From Synechococcus sp. AG-679-C18 (lineage in GTDB: Bacteria; Cyanobacteriota; Cyanobacteriia; PCC-6307; Cyanobiaceae), in contig QCUL01000012.1 of assembly GCA_003210755.1 (NCBI GenBank), forward strand, positions 1-64,000: DNA of 64,000 nucleotides, read 5' to 3'. A program made the translations under genes and the position numbers. Position 1 is the first letter of the stretch; each line of letters begins with the position of its first letter. This document shows, in pieces, positions 41,512-49,937 of this stretch. The notes beneath the pieces are model-generated. The model was not told the DNA's origin and did not search any database. It saw nothing but the letters and a program-made list of their open reading frames with translations.

Positions 41512-41576
41512 GGTCGCAAAACACCTCCTCCCTGCGCTTCGAGGCGATAATCAGATGGCGTTTTTGCGAACAATCC

Positions 41577-41858
41577 ATGGGCCAGGCCTCCAACGATCTG
41601 AGCGCTGCAATCGAAGCAATGCTTGAGGCCGTGGCCCAGAACGAAGAGCTCAAAAGGGGGCTACGGATGGCTACTACCGCCGCTGGCGTTAGCGAGGTGG
41701 CAGCAAAAGCTGGCGTGCCCATCGATCCTGCTGCGCTCGTGAGGCACTATGCCCAGCGTCTTCTCGACGCGTCCGATGCAACTGCCATCCATAATTTCGA
41801 TCTTTGCGGCTGGGATGCCGGTGAATTGTCGTGGACGATGAAGAACTGGAAATCCTGA
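41577..41858 (+). CDS. Nif11-like small protein
   Basis: 93 residues. The helix pattern AAIEAMLEAVAQNEELKRGL followed by VSEVAAKAGVPIDPAAL fits the Nif11 fold, which is found in leader peptides and in small stand-alone proteins of cyanobacteria. There is no double-Gly cleavage site and no Cys/Ser/Thr-rich core, so a lanthipeptide precursor role is unlikely. Divergent from valS. Function unknown. Confidence 0.55.
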   Translation: MGQASNDLSAAIEAMLEAVAQNEELKRGLRMATTAAGVSEVAAKAGVPIDPAALVRHYAQRLLDASDATAIHNFDLCGWDAGELSWTMKNWKS

Positions 41859-42180
41859 GATAGGGGAATGGTCGAGTAGGCATTCATCACCTTGAAAGTG
41901 ATCAATACGATTTTTTGATCAACAACCAGTACGACCTAAAACAACTTGCTTGAAGTGCGCTCGTCGTGCCCTCAAGGAAACTCAAAGGATGATCAATATC
42001 CTCAAACCGATACCAAACAAGCACTTCAATGACAATATTGAGAATCTCCCTTAATCACCACTTTTTCCATAATTGTTGCCCTGAGGGATGAATCAACGCC
42101 CCTAGATTTAGACATCAAGACAGACGACATTTCAGACCTCAATAACAAATTATTGAGGTTCAGGAGACTATTTTTGCCGC
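41859..42180. other. Intergenic stretch with one terminator-like hairpin
   Basis: 322 bases, AT-rich, between a Nif11-like gene and the 3' end of the 2OG-oxygenase gene. Apart from the hairpin at 42136-42159, no gene, repeat or regulatory signal is evident. Confidence 0.5.
42136..42159 (-). terminator. Perfect 10-bp hairpin after the 2OG-oxygenase gene
   Basis: ACCTCAATAA, loop CAAA, TTATTGAGGT. It lies 22 bases beyond the stop of the minus-strand gene at 42181. No clear U run follows on that strand, so termination efficiency is uncertain. Confidence 0.5.
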
Positions 42181-42831
42181 TTACAAGGATGACGGATTGC
42201 ACTCTTCTCCCCGCGCCAAACGCTGAAGGTACCCCCTGCGTGAGCCAGCGTTGATCCAACCCGTGGCAATGGTCTTACTCAGATCCGGATTCACCCGACC
42301 ACGATGAATGTGAGAGGGGCCTGCTGGAAAAATCACCAACTTGCCTCGCTCTGCTGGTTCGTGATGGCTCTGCCAATGAAATTCCGTGCCAGCGTCTTCC
42401 ACCGAATCGCAGTAAAGGATCCAAGCCAGAACGCGATGAACGGGCTCGGTGGCCTCATCGCTAATGGTCCAGTCACAGTGCCACTGCTTAAACCCCTCTG
42501 CAGGTGCGTAACGCTGCAGATTGAAGATCGGCATCACAAAGAGCTCCTGATCAGGGCAAACCAAACGGAACTGAGGCCTCTCTTCCAAGTAGCGATTCAA
42601 TCCCGCAGCAACGCCTCGCAGGATCACCTCTGACAAGCCGTAAGCATCAGGATCAGTGCGATCAATTGCCACCAAACTGATATCGGTTGACACCTTGGCT
42701 GGTTCCTCGCCACCACCGGGGCCAAAAGCCACCCCTTGACGCTGCAGGTCAATGCGGCGATCGAAAAATGCCATCACTCCATCGGCCACCGCTTCAAAAC
42801 CGGCGTTCCTGTATCGAGCGATCAGGTCCAT
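42181..42831 (-). CDS. 2OG-Fe(II) oxygenase-like protein
   Basis: 216 residues. The metal-binding facial triad is likely H-x-D in KQWHCDWT (about residue 118) plus a distal His in GPSHIHRGRVN, and the following lysine or arginine would bind 2-oxoglutarate. A double-stranded beta-helix is suggested by FNLQRYAPAEGF and ERGKLVIFPAG. The family hydroxylates proteins or small molecules; the target is unknown. The gene is two bases downstream of the 42834-43337 gene and probably cotranscribed. Confidence 0.8.
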   Translation of the reverse strand: MDLIARYRNAGFEAVADGVMAFFDRRIDLQRQGVAFGPGGGEEPAKVSTDISLVAIDRTDPDAYGLSEVILRGVAAGLNRYLEERPQFRLVCPDQELFVMPIFNLQRYAPAEGFKQWHCDWTISDEATEPVHRVLAWILYCDSVEDAGTEFHWQSHHEPAERGKLVIFPAGPSHIHRGRVNPDLSKTIATGWINAGSRRGYLQRLARGEECNPSSL

Positions 42832-42833
42832 GG

Positions 42834-43337
42834 TCAGCAGGATTCAGAACGATTCCAGGGAATCGCAACAACTCCGTCCAGAGCTTGCCATTGACTGCGA
42901 TCAGCAGTCACATGCTCCAGCAAATCAACGCGCTCCAGAGCCCTCACAAGGCGGTCTGTTGCCAACACAGCTGAATCCTGAGGAGCCTGAGAAAGCAAAA
43001 GCACCTGGGAATCAGCTGGATCTGCCAAAACAAGAAGCTCAAGATCGCCCAGCTCGCGTTCAAAGAAGGCTCGGCGCATGCGCGTTGTGATGTCTTCTCC
43101 CAGAGATCTAGCAAAATGCTCCAAGCTGCCTGCCTCTCCCGAAAGGCCGCAATTCAAGGCAAGCCAGATCATCAATTTGGCCCAGCTATCAACACTCCAA
43201 AGAGGTTGAAAACTGAGCCGGTGCTGTCGAATCAGCTCCAAAAGAGCGAAGTCCACAAGGGTTCCTTGCAGCTGGTCAGGATCCGGAAGGCTCATACCGA
43301 ACATCTGCTGCAAGACATCTTCCCTCCTGGAGGTCAA
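42834..43337 (-). CDS. Hypothetical protein cotranscribed with a 2OG-oxygenase
   Basis: 167 residues, no membrane span. It contains a helical N-terminal half (VDFALLELIRQHRLSFQPLW, LMIWLALNCGLSGEAGSL) and an alternating hydrophobic stretch (ELGDLELLVLADPADSQVLL). No family recognised. It ends two bases before the start of the oxygenase gene. Confidence 0.65.
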   Translation of the reverse strand: MTSRREDVLQQMFGMSLPDPDQLQGTLVDFALLELIRQHRLSFQPLWSVDSWAKLMIWLALNCGLSGEAGSLEHFARSLGEDITTRMRRAFFERELGDLELLVLADPADSQVLLLSQAPQDSAVLATDRLVRALERVDLLEHVTADRSQWQALDGVVAIPWNRSESC

Positions 43338-43357
43338 AATGGTGAAGCCAACGATCG

Positions 43358-43621
43358 GTGACCATGACCCTGGATCTCAACGATCCCGAACTCGAGTTCT
43401 CGGATCTGGTGTACGCCTATCAGAGCTGGGTGATGGCTGTCATCAATGACGAGAAGCTTGAGGGAGACGACATGCTTTTGACAGATGAGATCGCCGAGGA
43501 CGCTCTAAATGCCATGCGCTTCTTACCAGGCGAAGTCACAAGCGCGATCGAAACCTCTCTCGCTCGTGTTTATGACGTGGATGCTGACGAACTGGCGGAG
43601 TTGCTTTTCCCCGAAGACTGA
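43358..43621 (+). CDS. Small acidic hypothetical protein
   Basis: 87 residues, strongly acidic; an alternative ATG is at 43364. Its blocks are LVYAYQSWVMAVINDEKLEG, EIAEDALNAMRFLPGEVTSA and a DELAELLFPED ending. It looks like a conserved cyanobacterial short protein. No catalytic motif is visible. Divergent from the preceding pair by 20 bases. Confidence 0.65.
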   Translation: MTMTLDLNDPELEFSDLVYAYQSWVMAVINDEKLEGDDMLLTDEIAEDALNAMRFLPGEVTSAIETSLARVYDVDADELAELLFPED

Positions 43622-43660
43622 ACTCAGCAGCGAGACTGGAACAACTCTGACGACCGCTCC

Positions 43661-44581
43661 ATGGGCTGGACCTTGAAGGACATCCCAAACCAAACAGGAC
43701 GGGTGGCCCTGGTCACCGGTGCCAACAGTGGTCTGGGTTTGGAGACCAGCCGTGCGCTCTTGCAGAAGGGCGCAACCGTATTGATGGCTTGCCGAAGCAA
43801 ACGCAAAAGCGAAGCAGCGCGACGGGAGCTTCTCGATCTCGGAACCACCGGGATTGATCTGCTGGATCTTGATTTATCTGATCTCAACAGTGTTGAGCGT
43901 TGTGCTGGGGTGATCCTTGAGCGCTACAAGGGCCTAGACCTTTTAATCAACAACGCTGGTCTCATGGCACCACCGCGGCGTTTGAGCAGTCAAGGCTTTG
44001 AAATGCAGTTCGCCGTGAATCATCTCGGACATATGGCCTTAACTCAGCGATTGCTGCCGTTGATGGAAGGCCGCCACGATGCGCGGGTCGTCACTGTCAC
44101 CTCTGGGGCGCAATATTTCGGCCAAATGAACTGGTTAGACCTTCAAGGCGAGAAGCGCTATGACCGCTGGAGTGCTTACAGCCAAAGCAAATTGGCGAAT
44201 GTAATGTTTGCCATAGAACTCAATGAGAAGCTTCACAACCAACAAAGCACCGTGATCTCTCTTGCCGCCCATCCGGGTTTAGCCCGTACCAACCTTCAGC
44301 CCGTTTCGGTTGCTGCTAGTGGCGCCTGGCAGGAATCTCTCGCCTACCGACTTATGGATCCTTTGTTCCAGAGCGCAGCCATGGGCGCTTTGCCCCAGTT
44401 GCATGCTGCAACAGCTGGCTCCGCTAAAGGAGGCGAGCATTTCGGACCAGGTGGCCTTGCTTCCATGCGCGGAACCCCTAAGCGCCAACCCGTGGCCCGC
44501 GCTGCTCGCGACGCCCAGCAACGCGAGCGCCTTTGGGCAATCAGCGAAGAGATGATCCAAACCTCCATGGCCAAAATCTGA
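43661..44581 (+). CDS. Short-chain dehydrogenase/reductase (protochlorophyllide/retinol dehydrogenase-like)
   Basis: 306 residues. The cofactor motif is TGANSGLG at residues 19-26, with NNAG in LLINNAGLMAPPRR and the active-site YxxxK in WSAYSQSKLAN. The long form is similar to light-dependent protochlorophyllide reductase relatives and retinol dehydrogenases, but the typical POR-specific insert is not evident. The substrate is unknown. Confidence 0.88.
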   Translation: MGWTLKDIPNQTGRVALVTGANSGLGLETSRALLQKGATVLMACRSKRKSEAARRELLDLGTTGIDLLDLDLSDLNSVERCAGVILERYKGLDLLINNAGLMAPPRRLSSQGFEMQFAVNHLGHMALTQRLLPLMEGRHDARVVTVTSGAQYFGQMNWLDLQGEKRYDRWSAYSQSKLANVMFAIELNEKLHNQQSTVISLAAHPGLARTNLQPVSVAASGAWQESLAYRLMDPLFQSAAMGALPQLHAATAGSAKGGEHFGPGGLASMRGTPKRQPVARAARDAQQRERLWAISEEMIQTSMAKI

Positions 44582-44587
44582 AGACCA

Positions 44588-45010
44588 ATGGCAACACAGT
44601 CGACAACGAACCGAAACCGACAGCAGTGCCTTCTCGAGGAACTTCGTAGCTGCGGAGATGAAATGAGCGGACAACAGCTTCATCGCAGACTCGAGAACGG
44701 GCCAAGCGCAATGGGCCTGGCCACCGTGTACAGAAACCTCAGACATCTCCAGCACAAGGGTCTTGTGCGCTGCCGGCATCTTCCCAGCGGAGAAGTACTT
44801 TACGCTCCCGTTGAAAATGACTGCCACCACCTCACGTGTGTTGACTGCGGCAGTACAAGGACTTTGACTCATTGTCCGATCAACGGATCAATCATGTCCA
44901 ATACAGAACAATCCGATTTCAAGCTTTTATTCCACACCCTGGAATTCTTTGGCATTTGCTCCAACTGTCAGCAAAATCGCAACCAGGTCAGCTCTGGTTT
45001 CAAAAAATAG
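44588..45010 (+). CDS. Fur-family metalloregulator, Zur-like
   Basis: 140 residues. The winged helix (GDEMSGQQLHRRLENG, GLATVYRNLRHLQ) is followed by the metal domain: DCHHLTCVDCG, then LEFFGICSNCQ. The two C-x2-C pairs form the structural zinc site of the family, and His residues of HHL probably bind the sensory metal. Zur is the closest guess among Fur, Zur and PerR. It lies 6 bases after the SDR gene. Marine Synechococcus Zur is known to control metallothionein expression; here the metallothionein gene lies 17 kb away. Confidence 0.85.
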   Translation: MATQSTTNRNRQQCLLEELRSCGDEMSGQQLHRRLENGPSAMGLATVYRNLRHLQHKGLVRCRHLPSGEVLYAPVENDCHHLTCVDCGSTRTLTHCPINGSIMSNTEQSDFKLLFHTLEFFGICSNCQQNRNQVSSGFKK

Positions 45011-45416
45011 AGGTTGATTACTAGTTAGAAGAGACATTTCCCAGGTCAACTCTTGAGGGTTACCGCAGAAGTTCTTGGCTAGCGCTCATTTTGCAGGAAA
45101 GCATTTCACTCCCTCTAGGATGAATTTGTCATCTCATTGTCAAACCGTAAGGCTTGATCAGAGGATGATTGCCATTGAGCTCGAAAAATCAATCACTTTT
45201 TTAATAAGAGCAAAAAACTGGATGGCATGCCAGATCACTGAAGCGCAAATCGAGACTGAGTGAAAAAATCTGTGATTAGCTGCGCGGAAGGCTCTTAGAC
45301 AATAGGAACATATCAACAGACTGATCCGAGCGCGTGTTCGGCCGAGGGGGGGATTTCACTGTCACGACCAAACCACTTTTTTAGCGACGATTAGCGAGTT
45401 CTGAATCTGTTTCACA
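45011..45416. other. Intergenic stretch, no secure gene
   Basis: 406 bases. A 62-codon frame (45075-45263) has unlikely composition. No hairpin or repeat stands out. Confidence 0.5.
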
Positions 45417-45584
45417 ATGTCAATCGAAATTCGCAATTGGGATGTCGTTGCAAAAGCCATGGAGGCTCAAGGCGCAACATCAAGCCAAATGTATATCCGG
45501 GCAAAAGCTTTGGCTCAGGGAAAACTTGATCCAATGCCTACCAGTTTCCCTGAAGCCCCCTACAGCATTTCAGCCAATAGTTAA
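45417..45584 (+). CDS. 55-residue hypothetical protein
   Basis: ATG 45417 to TAA 45584. The composition is coding-like: IEIRNWDVVAKAMEAQGATS, then a Pro-rich end (PMPTSFPEAPYS). The N-terminal half should be helical. No family known to me. It is too short for standard cut-offs but clearly different from the surrounding AT-rich sequence. Confidence 0.5.
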   Translation: MSIEIRNWDVVAKAMEAQGATSSQMYIRAKALAQGKLDPMPTSFPEAPYSISANS

Positions 45585-45693
45585 TAACCATTACATGCAT
45601 AATTAGTTCTTCACCTCAACCAAAAGTCCTACAGATTTCAGCCATTACAGGCCGTATAAAGCCTGTGTTTTCAACCATTCTACGCAATAACTC

Positions 45694-45876
45694 ATGATGA
45701 TTCATCAAGTTAGTAAGCATTACAAAATTAGGTACAACGATGTGAACGGCTGTTCAAGAGAAGACAATGTTTACGCCCTCGACGCAATGGAAGCTCAATG
45801 CCTAGCGATGGAATTCAATGATGAGTTAATGCGAAGGCCGCACTGCATCACAGCCATACTTTTGGGCCCCGACTAG
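45694..45876 (+). CDS. 60-residue conserved-looking hypothetical protein
   Basis: Starts MMIHQVSKHYKIRYNDVNGC and continues with ALDAMEAQCLAMEFNDELMR. It has a mixed beta then helix pattern and two cysteines. The pattern is familiar from short proteins of marine picocyanobacteria, but no function is known. It lies 109 bases downstream of the preceding small gene. Confidence 0.6.
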   Translation: MMIHQVSKHYKIRYNDVNGCSREDNVYALDAMEAQCLAMEFNDELMRRPHCITAILLGPD

Positions 45877-46532
45877 AAACCGCAAACCAGCAGTGGATGT
45901 TTCACAAAAGAAACGAGGGTTTCGGGATACTTCCTTTTTCCAGATCTGCTGTGATGCCTGCAGGCAAAGCTTCATACCTATATTCCAATAAATTTATTAA
46001 TCTATGCATGTAAACTGAATCGTTTTGCACCAATTTTGACTCAAAAAAGCTTACTTTTTCATTTATAAAGATACATTTTTTGAACATTCTAGGTACGTTT
46101 ATATATGATTATAATTCAATAGCGTATGGACGCTGAATTAATAAGAGTTTTAAGCCAAACATTAGATATCACGTCATCTTTTCCTCATTGAGTCAACATT
46201 CAAACGGTTGAAGGTGCTGGAGTCGCAACCAAGCTAAGGAACCTCTCAACACCTGATCCTTTCATTTAAGAGGGTCATAACGTCAGGCCAAGAGAGCGCT
46301 CAGCTGAGAATAATTAATCACAATAGTGGGGTTCATTAGCTACATCCGATTGATCTTTCTCGGCACAAGGGAGCCAATCATTCTTTAACTTTCGGTCCTG
46401 GTCTGGTTTGAAAGTGGAAATGACACAGGGAGGTCGGCCCCCTGCGTTGGCCTGGTTTGCAGAGAGGCTTCCTTTTGAACTCTCTGCTTTCCCCTAGACG
46501 ATGTTGAGCCGGGAGAGTCATCTCCCGCACCA
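45877..46532. other. Intergenic stretch with a hairpin near its right end
   Basis: 656 bases. A minus-strand frame at 45902-46087 is weak. The left part is AT-rich; from 46380 the GC rises. The only structure supported is the stem-loop at 46459-46487. Confidence 0.5.
46459..46487 (+). other. 8-bp stem-loop upstream of the 46533 gene
   Basis: GCAGAGAG (46459-46466), 13-base loop, CTCTCTGC (46480-46487), then TTT. It lies 46 bases before a start codon, so it could be a leader attenuator or the terminator of an unseen upstream RNA. Confidence 0.55.
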
Positions 46533-46745
46533 ATGGCTGATCGCAGTGATGGAGCTCTCGTGTTGGACGAACCCTTAGTGCGCACCCAACTCCTTCCTTA
46601 CAGACTTCCGAGTGGGAAAGAAGTGCCAGGGCTTGTTGTGGAGATAGAAAACGATCTGAACGGTGGCGTGAAAGTACGCGTATTCACTGACGCCAATGTC
46701 GTCAGCGGAGTCACAGTGGCCCCACTGCACCAGGGTGACCGTTGA
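46533..46745 (+). CDS. 70-residue hypothetical protein
   Basis: Compact, probably beta-rich: LLPYRLPSGKEVPGLVVEIE, then VKVRVFTDANVVSGVTVAPL. No cysteine, no membrane span. It looks like a small stand-alone domain. Family unknown. The ATG follows a GGGAGAG-like purine run at 46511-46517. Confidence 0.55.
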   Translation: MADRSDGALVLDEPLVRTQLLPYRLPSGKEVPGLVVEIENDLNGGVKVRVFTDANVVSGVTVAPLHQGDR

Positions 46746-46859
46746 GGACAAGTACGCCCGAACTGCAGATTGACTCACCGCTACCAAACAACCTCTGATC
46801 AGAAGCGTGCAGGGAATGAATCTCGACCCACAAGCACCCCGGAACAAGAATCCAAAGGA

Positions 46860-46953
46860 AAGGTCCTGAAACCGAACCAGTGGGTACGGCTCGCCCCTCT
46901 TCCGAGCTGAGCAAGGTCGCAATAGACCGGTCAAGTCCCACTCGGAGACACCC
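46860..46953 (+). promoter_or_regulatory. Conserved leader of an Hli gene (type 1)
   Basis: This leader is shared with 49399-49493, 58924-59018 and, more loosely, 62340-62433. The common boxes are CCTGAAACCGAACC, ACGGCT, CTTCCGAG, TAGACC and CTCGGAG next to the start. TTCCGAG (46900-46906) can pair with CTCGGAG (46941-46947), which contains the ribosome binding site. Between them GGTC and GACC can form a small inner stem. It suggests post-transcriptional control. Confidence 0.65.
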
Positions 46954-47187
46954 ATGACTACAACAACACCACACACACCAACTGGTCTCGTCACAAAAGA
47001 TGGCGAGGGTCACGGCAATGTTTATGCCAAAGAACCCCGCATGGAATTTGCAGCTTCTGACGCTGGTTGGGGCTTCCACGAACGTGCAGAAAAGCTCAAT
47101 GGACGCTTGGCCATGCTCGGTTTCTTCGCAGCTCTGGCGACTGAGCTCATGACCGGTGAAGGATTGCTGCGCTCTATAGGGCTCTGA
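46954..47187 (+). CDS. hli: High-light-inducible protein (77 residues)
   Basis: One-helix Chl-binding protein. The Chl a/b-binding signature is ERAEKLNGRLAMLGF (ExxNGRxAM). A hydrophilic N-terminus of about 45 residues precedes the single thylakoid membrane span, which ends LLRSIGL. Such proteins bind chlorophyll and carotenoid and protect photosystem II during assembly and stress. Its paralog is at 59250. Expression is probably controlled through the conserved leader. Confidence 0.95.
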   Translation: MTTTTPHTPTGLVTKDGEGHGNVYAKEPRMEFAASDAGWGFHERAEKLNGRLAMLGFFAALATELMTGEGLLRSIGL

Positions 47188-47227
47188 ACCTAATGACTAC
47201 AAACAACCAATCAGCTGGATATAAATC

Positions 47228-47407
47228 ATGAAACTTTTCTCAGCTCTAGCTGCACTCAGCTTGATGAGTACACCAGCTCAGGCAGTGATGGGGCCCAAGG
47301 CCCCATCACTCCTCGTTGAAAAGCTCTATTACGCAGAAGGACGTCAACATCCAGATCATCCACTGCATGGGTCCTTTTCAGGACTTAGTTGTGGCTCTGA
47401 TAGCTAA
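47228..47407 (+). CDS. 59-residue exported peptide candidate
   Basis: ATG 47228 to TAA 47407, 40 bases after the Hli gene. The N-terminus is a good signal peptide (MKLFSALAALSLMSTPAQA). The mature part of 40 residues is His/Pro-rich with one cysteine. A 12-bp perfect hairpin lies inside the frame (47284-47310). No family known. Confidence 0.5.
   Translation: MKLFSALAALSLMSTPAQAVMGPKAPSLLVEKLYYAEGRQHPDHPLHGSFSGLSCGSDS
47284..47310 (+). other. Perfect 12-bp hairpin with a 3-base loop
   Basis: AGTGATGGGGCC, loop CAA, GGCCCCATCACT. It is GC-rich and very stable, located 97 bases after the Hli stop and inside the small exported-peptide frame. No U run follows. It may stabilise or end the hli transcript. 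Confidence 0.8.
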
Positions 47408-47829
47408 AACCATGAATGAGAGGTTGTATCTAAATCTGTTCCTAAGATTCAATGAATGATTACAACCCTCATACCAAAGGCCGCCAATAAGGCCAATCAT
47501 TGTCATTTTCCGACTCAAACCCACTGAAATCTGCAGTGGTGGTTGCACTGATTTATAAGCACCATCACCGCTTATCTCAACATCAAGTTTATTTGCACCA
47601 TGAGTTGCATAACTCATTCCCAAAATATGAATAACCAAGCTATTCTAAATTTTAAATAGATCAGAATATGAACTTGATAGAATCAGGAGCTAAGACTTTT
47701 CTCAATAATTTTATGAGCTACAAGAGTTGAACGCTTATATGGTTGAATTGGCGCTTACAACTATTTCCAAATATCAATATGGACGATAACCGCCGTTGGA
47801 TATCGGAGCTCAGACTCTATTCCTGACAT
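47408..47829. other. Intergenic stretch between exported peptide and ferredoxin
   Basis: 422 bases, AT-rich. A minus-strand frame at 47378-47638 is judged spurious. No terminator or repeat is clear. Confidence 0.5.
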
Positions 47830-48123
47830 TCAATAAAGGTCGTCTTCTGCATTTGCAATGACTGAGCAATCACTCATTGGGTAAGACACGCATAACAATG
47901 CAAAACCCGCAGCAATCTGATCATCATCCAAGAAACTCTGGTCACTCTGGTCGATCACGCCAGCAGTAACCTTTCCTGCACAAGTTGAGCACGCCCCTGC
48001 CCTACAAGAATAAGGCATATCCATACCTTGCTCTTCAGCAGCATCAAGGATGTACTGATCATCTGGGCAAGTAATAACTGTTTCTACACCTTCATTGACG
48101 ATGGTCACTTTGAATTCGGACAT
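47830..48123 (-). CDS. Plant-type [2Fe-2S] ferredoxin
   Basis: 97 residues, standard length. The cluster ligands are Cys40, Cys45, Cys48 and Cys78 ([13 protein letters not shown] and [11 protein letters not shown]). The acidic surface is typical of photosynthetic ferredoxins (PetF type) that accept electrons from photosystem I. It stands alone here. Several paralogs usually exist in a genome, so which electron acceptor it serves is not known. Confidence 0.94.
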   Translation of the reverse strand: MSEFKVTIVNEGVETVITCPDDQYILDAAEEQGMDMPYSCRAGACSTCAGKVTAGVIDQSDQSFLDDDQIAAGFALLCVSYPMSDCSVIANAEDDLY

Positions 48124-48575
48124 AACACAACTCTCATATGTAAATAGTTTTAGCTAGACCCGCTTCTCAGGCGCGAAAAATCAACAATCCCACACCTGAA
48201 CAAATTGACGCATCATTAGTCACAACCCCATTCGCTGCGTCTTAAGGTTTAGCTGCGATCCTATGAAACCAAGAACTACCGGAGTCAATAAAGGCTCTTC
48301 CAAGTCAAGACCGACTTACATCTAGACAAAGCGTATAGATATTTGGCAAAAATAACTCGCATTCATAGCAAAAGAACGAGCGAATCATTAAGCAGCTGAA
48401 TCAATCATTTTAACGATAAGGCCACTTAACTGTTCAGGCAACCAGGGAGTACCAAGGTCTATTGAGTTTAATTCAAAGCCTTTACCGCTGGGACTGAAAG
48501 TGGAATGGGTTAATAAAATCACGCAACAGGATTATCCTTAACAAATCAAAGCTTCCCGAAGGAAATTAACAGGGC
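48124..48575. other. Intergenic stretch, no gene seen
   Basis: 452 bases between the ferredoxin start and the end of a small minus-strand gene. It should contain the ferredoxin promoter (minus strand, near 48140-48180). No further structure is supported. Confidence 0.45.
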
Positions 48576-48776
48576 TCAGCCTTCATCAAGCTCAAATGAA
48601 TGCTCAAGCAAGCAGCGAAACAGTTGGTCTTTGCTTTCAATTAAAAAGTGTTGTTCAAGGGGATCACCACCAGACCAATTGCGTAAGGCATCGCTGGTTG
48701 TCTTGTAAGCCAACCGCAGAGCCTCCCGGCTTAAGTGGATTGTGGCAGCGATTTCACCAGACTGTTCTCCAGACAT
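48576..48776 (-). CDS. 66-residue hypothetical protein
   Basis: Mostly helical: IAATIHLSREALRLAYKTTS, then LEQHFLIESKDQLFRCLLEH and an acidic end. It starts 11 bases after the stop of the next gene upstream, so the two small genes probably form an operon. No family recognised. Confidence 0.5.
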   Translation of the reverse strand: MSGEQSGEIAATIHLSREALRLAYKTTSDALRNWSGGDPLEQHFLIESKDQLFRCLLEHSFELDEG

Positions 48777-48787
48777 TAGATAACTCG

Positions 48788-48946
48788 TTATTTTTCAGAG
48801 ATGACCCTTGCTGTTGCTGCTTTCTGCATGAAATAGAGGTCTAACAGCTGTCCAGCAACCTCCTTTAACTCGTCCATGTCATGGGCTTGCTGTATAGCCC
48901 CCTGAAGCCGGCGCTTTTCGAATTGAAAATGAAGAGGCAAACTCAT
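48788..48946 (-). CDS. 52-residue helical hypothetical protein
   Basis: ATG 48946 to TAA 48788. The sequence LHFQFEKRRLQGAIQQAHDM and LKEVAGQLLDLYFMQKAATA indicates two amphipathic helices. It is the upstream partner of the 66-residue gene. No known family. Confidence 0.5.
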   Translation of the reverse strand: MSLPLHFQFEKRRLQGAIQQAHDMDELKEVAGQLLDLYFMQKAATARVISEK

Positions 48947-49359
48947 GGCCAGACGGCAGATCTCAATGAATGTAAAGAATAATCAAGATCAGTTTAGTAG
49001 CTATTTCTACTCAAAGCCCATTTCGCGGCCTGGCGGCTGACCCTCGCAGCTCCAAACTCGAAGACCGGTATTCCCTAGTCCTTCGCCAAACCCATTGAGC
49101 CCACACTCAGCGTTCGTTGCTCAAAGCCATCACTGTTTTGATTGGGATCAAGGCTGAGAAATGAGGTCGACAATCCACTCCTCAGCCCATCACCAGTCAT
49201 CCAGGGAGAACATTTAGAAGATGGGAAAAGTAAACCCCGCCCTCGTTCTCCTCGGAAGCTCTGAAGATCACTCCCGAGCCATCTCAAATATGCATTCCAC
49301 CTGCATCCGCACTGTGATGAATGCATTCACTCCGCTGTCATAAAGCTGCAAGGCTCTAG
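48947..49359. other. Intergenic stretch before the duplicated Hli cassette
   Basis: 413 bases. A minus-strand frame at 49075-49326 has implausible composition. Nothing else is supported. Confidence 0.45.
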
Positions 49360-49398
49360 ATCAACCAGCCAATTTGCTCCCGTACAAACCGCCAAAAA

Positions 49399-49493
49399 AG
49401 GCCCTGATACCGAACCTTCCATTACGGCTGGCCCCTCTTCCGAGTTCAGCAAAGCAGCAATAGACCGTTCTGGTCCCTCACTCGGAGACACCC
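49399..49493 (+). promoter_or_regulatory. Conserved leader of an Hli cassette (type 2, copy 1)
   Basis: Same boxes as the leader at 46860. TTCCGAG (49438-49444) can pair with CTCGGAG (49481-49487), which holds the ribosome binding site six bases before ATG 49494. Here the inner stem uses GACC and GGTC in reversed order relative to the 46860 leader, so the pairing is kept while the sequence differs. Confidence 0.65.
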
Positions 49494-49679
49494 ATGACAA
49501 CAGCAACCCTTCAGGCACAAGAGCGCTATTGGAATGGCCTTGCTGCAGAGCAGATCCGTCGTGAACGGTTGGCCAAAGCTGAATTGCTTAATGGACGACT
49601 CGCCATGCTCGGCTTTGTGGCTCTAATCGCCACAGAAGACCTGCTCCATCAGGGCCTGCTTCAAGCCCTTGGTCTCTGA
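49494..49679 (+). CDS. hli: High-light-inducible protein (61 residues), cassette 1
   Basis: Charged N-terminal helix (WNGLAAEQIRRERLAKA), then ELLNGRLAMLGFVALIATED, the chlorophyll-binding signature and single membrane span. Its copy at 59019-59204 differs at one residue (Ala4 against Thr4). A second Hli gene follows after 45 bases. Confidence 0.95.
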   Translation: MTTATLQAQERYWNGLAAEQIRRERLAKAELLNGRLAMLGFVALIATEDLLHQGLLQALGL

Positions 49680-49724
49680 CCCAATTCAAATCCCATACCC
49701 ATCAGATCTCTCTTGGAGACAGCC

Positions 49725-49868
49725 ATGACTGAAAACACACCAAGCCGTTTCGGTTTCGTCAGTTTTGCCGAGACTTGGAATGGCCGTTTAGCGATGCTTG
49801 GTTTTGTAATTGGCTTGAGCACTGAGTTGTTAACTGGACAAGGCATCCTGAATCAGATTGGGTTCTGA
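49725..49868 (+). CDS. hli: Short high-light-inducible protein (47 residues), cassette 1
   Basis: ATG 49725 to TGA 49868. The protein is nearly only the Chl-binding span: FAETWNGRLAMLGFVIGLST, then GQGILNQIGF. It is below usual size cut-offs. It is preceded by TTGGAGACAGCC and is cotranscribed with the Hli gene at 49494. Confidence 0.93.
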   Translation: MTENTPSRFGFVSFAETWNGRLAMLGFVIGLSTELLTGQGILNQIGF

Positions 49869-49893
49869 CTTAATCCCTTCCCTGGGAGGGTCC

Positions 49894-49937
49894 ATCTTTT
49901 GAAGTCATTGGGGGCCATACCGTGGCCCTCAAAAGAT
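49894..49937 (+). terminator. Two-step hairpin after Hli cassette 1
   Basis: Outer stem ATCTTTTGA (49894-49902) with TCAAAAGAT (49929-49937). Inner stem GGGCCA (49912-49917) with TGGCCC (49923-49928). A 9-base bulge separates them on the 5' side. It lies 25 bases after the Hli stop. A short U run is absent. Terminator or 3' stabiliser. Confidence 0.65.

Larger units (their letters stand above)
49360..49730 (+). repeat. 371-base direct repeat, copy 1 (Hli leader, Hli gene and spacer)
   Basis: By eye, 369 of 371 bases are identical to 58885-59255. Differences seen are an A/T in the leader (GTTCAGC against GTTCTGC) and a G/A in codon 4 of the Hli gene. It ends exactly inside the start of the second Hli gene, where the two cassettes diverge. 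This indicates a recent copying or gene conversion event. Confidence 0.9.

Noticed and set aside
45075-45263. 62-codon frame after the Fur-family gene
   Set aside because: No start signal, and the composition is not that of a folded protein.
45902-46087. 61-codon minus-strand frame
   Set aside because: AT-rich random-looking sequence without start signal or recognisable pattern.
47378-47638. 86-codon minus-strand frame
   Set aside because: Overlaps the 3' end of the exported-peptide gene antisense. Has no ribosome site.
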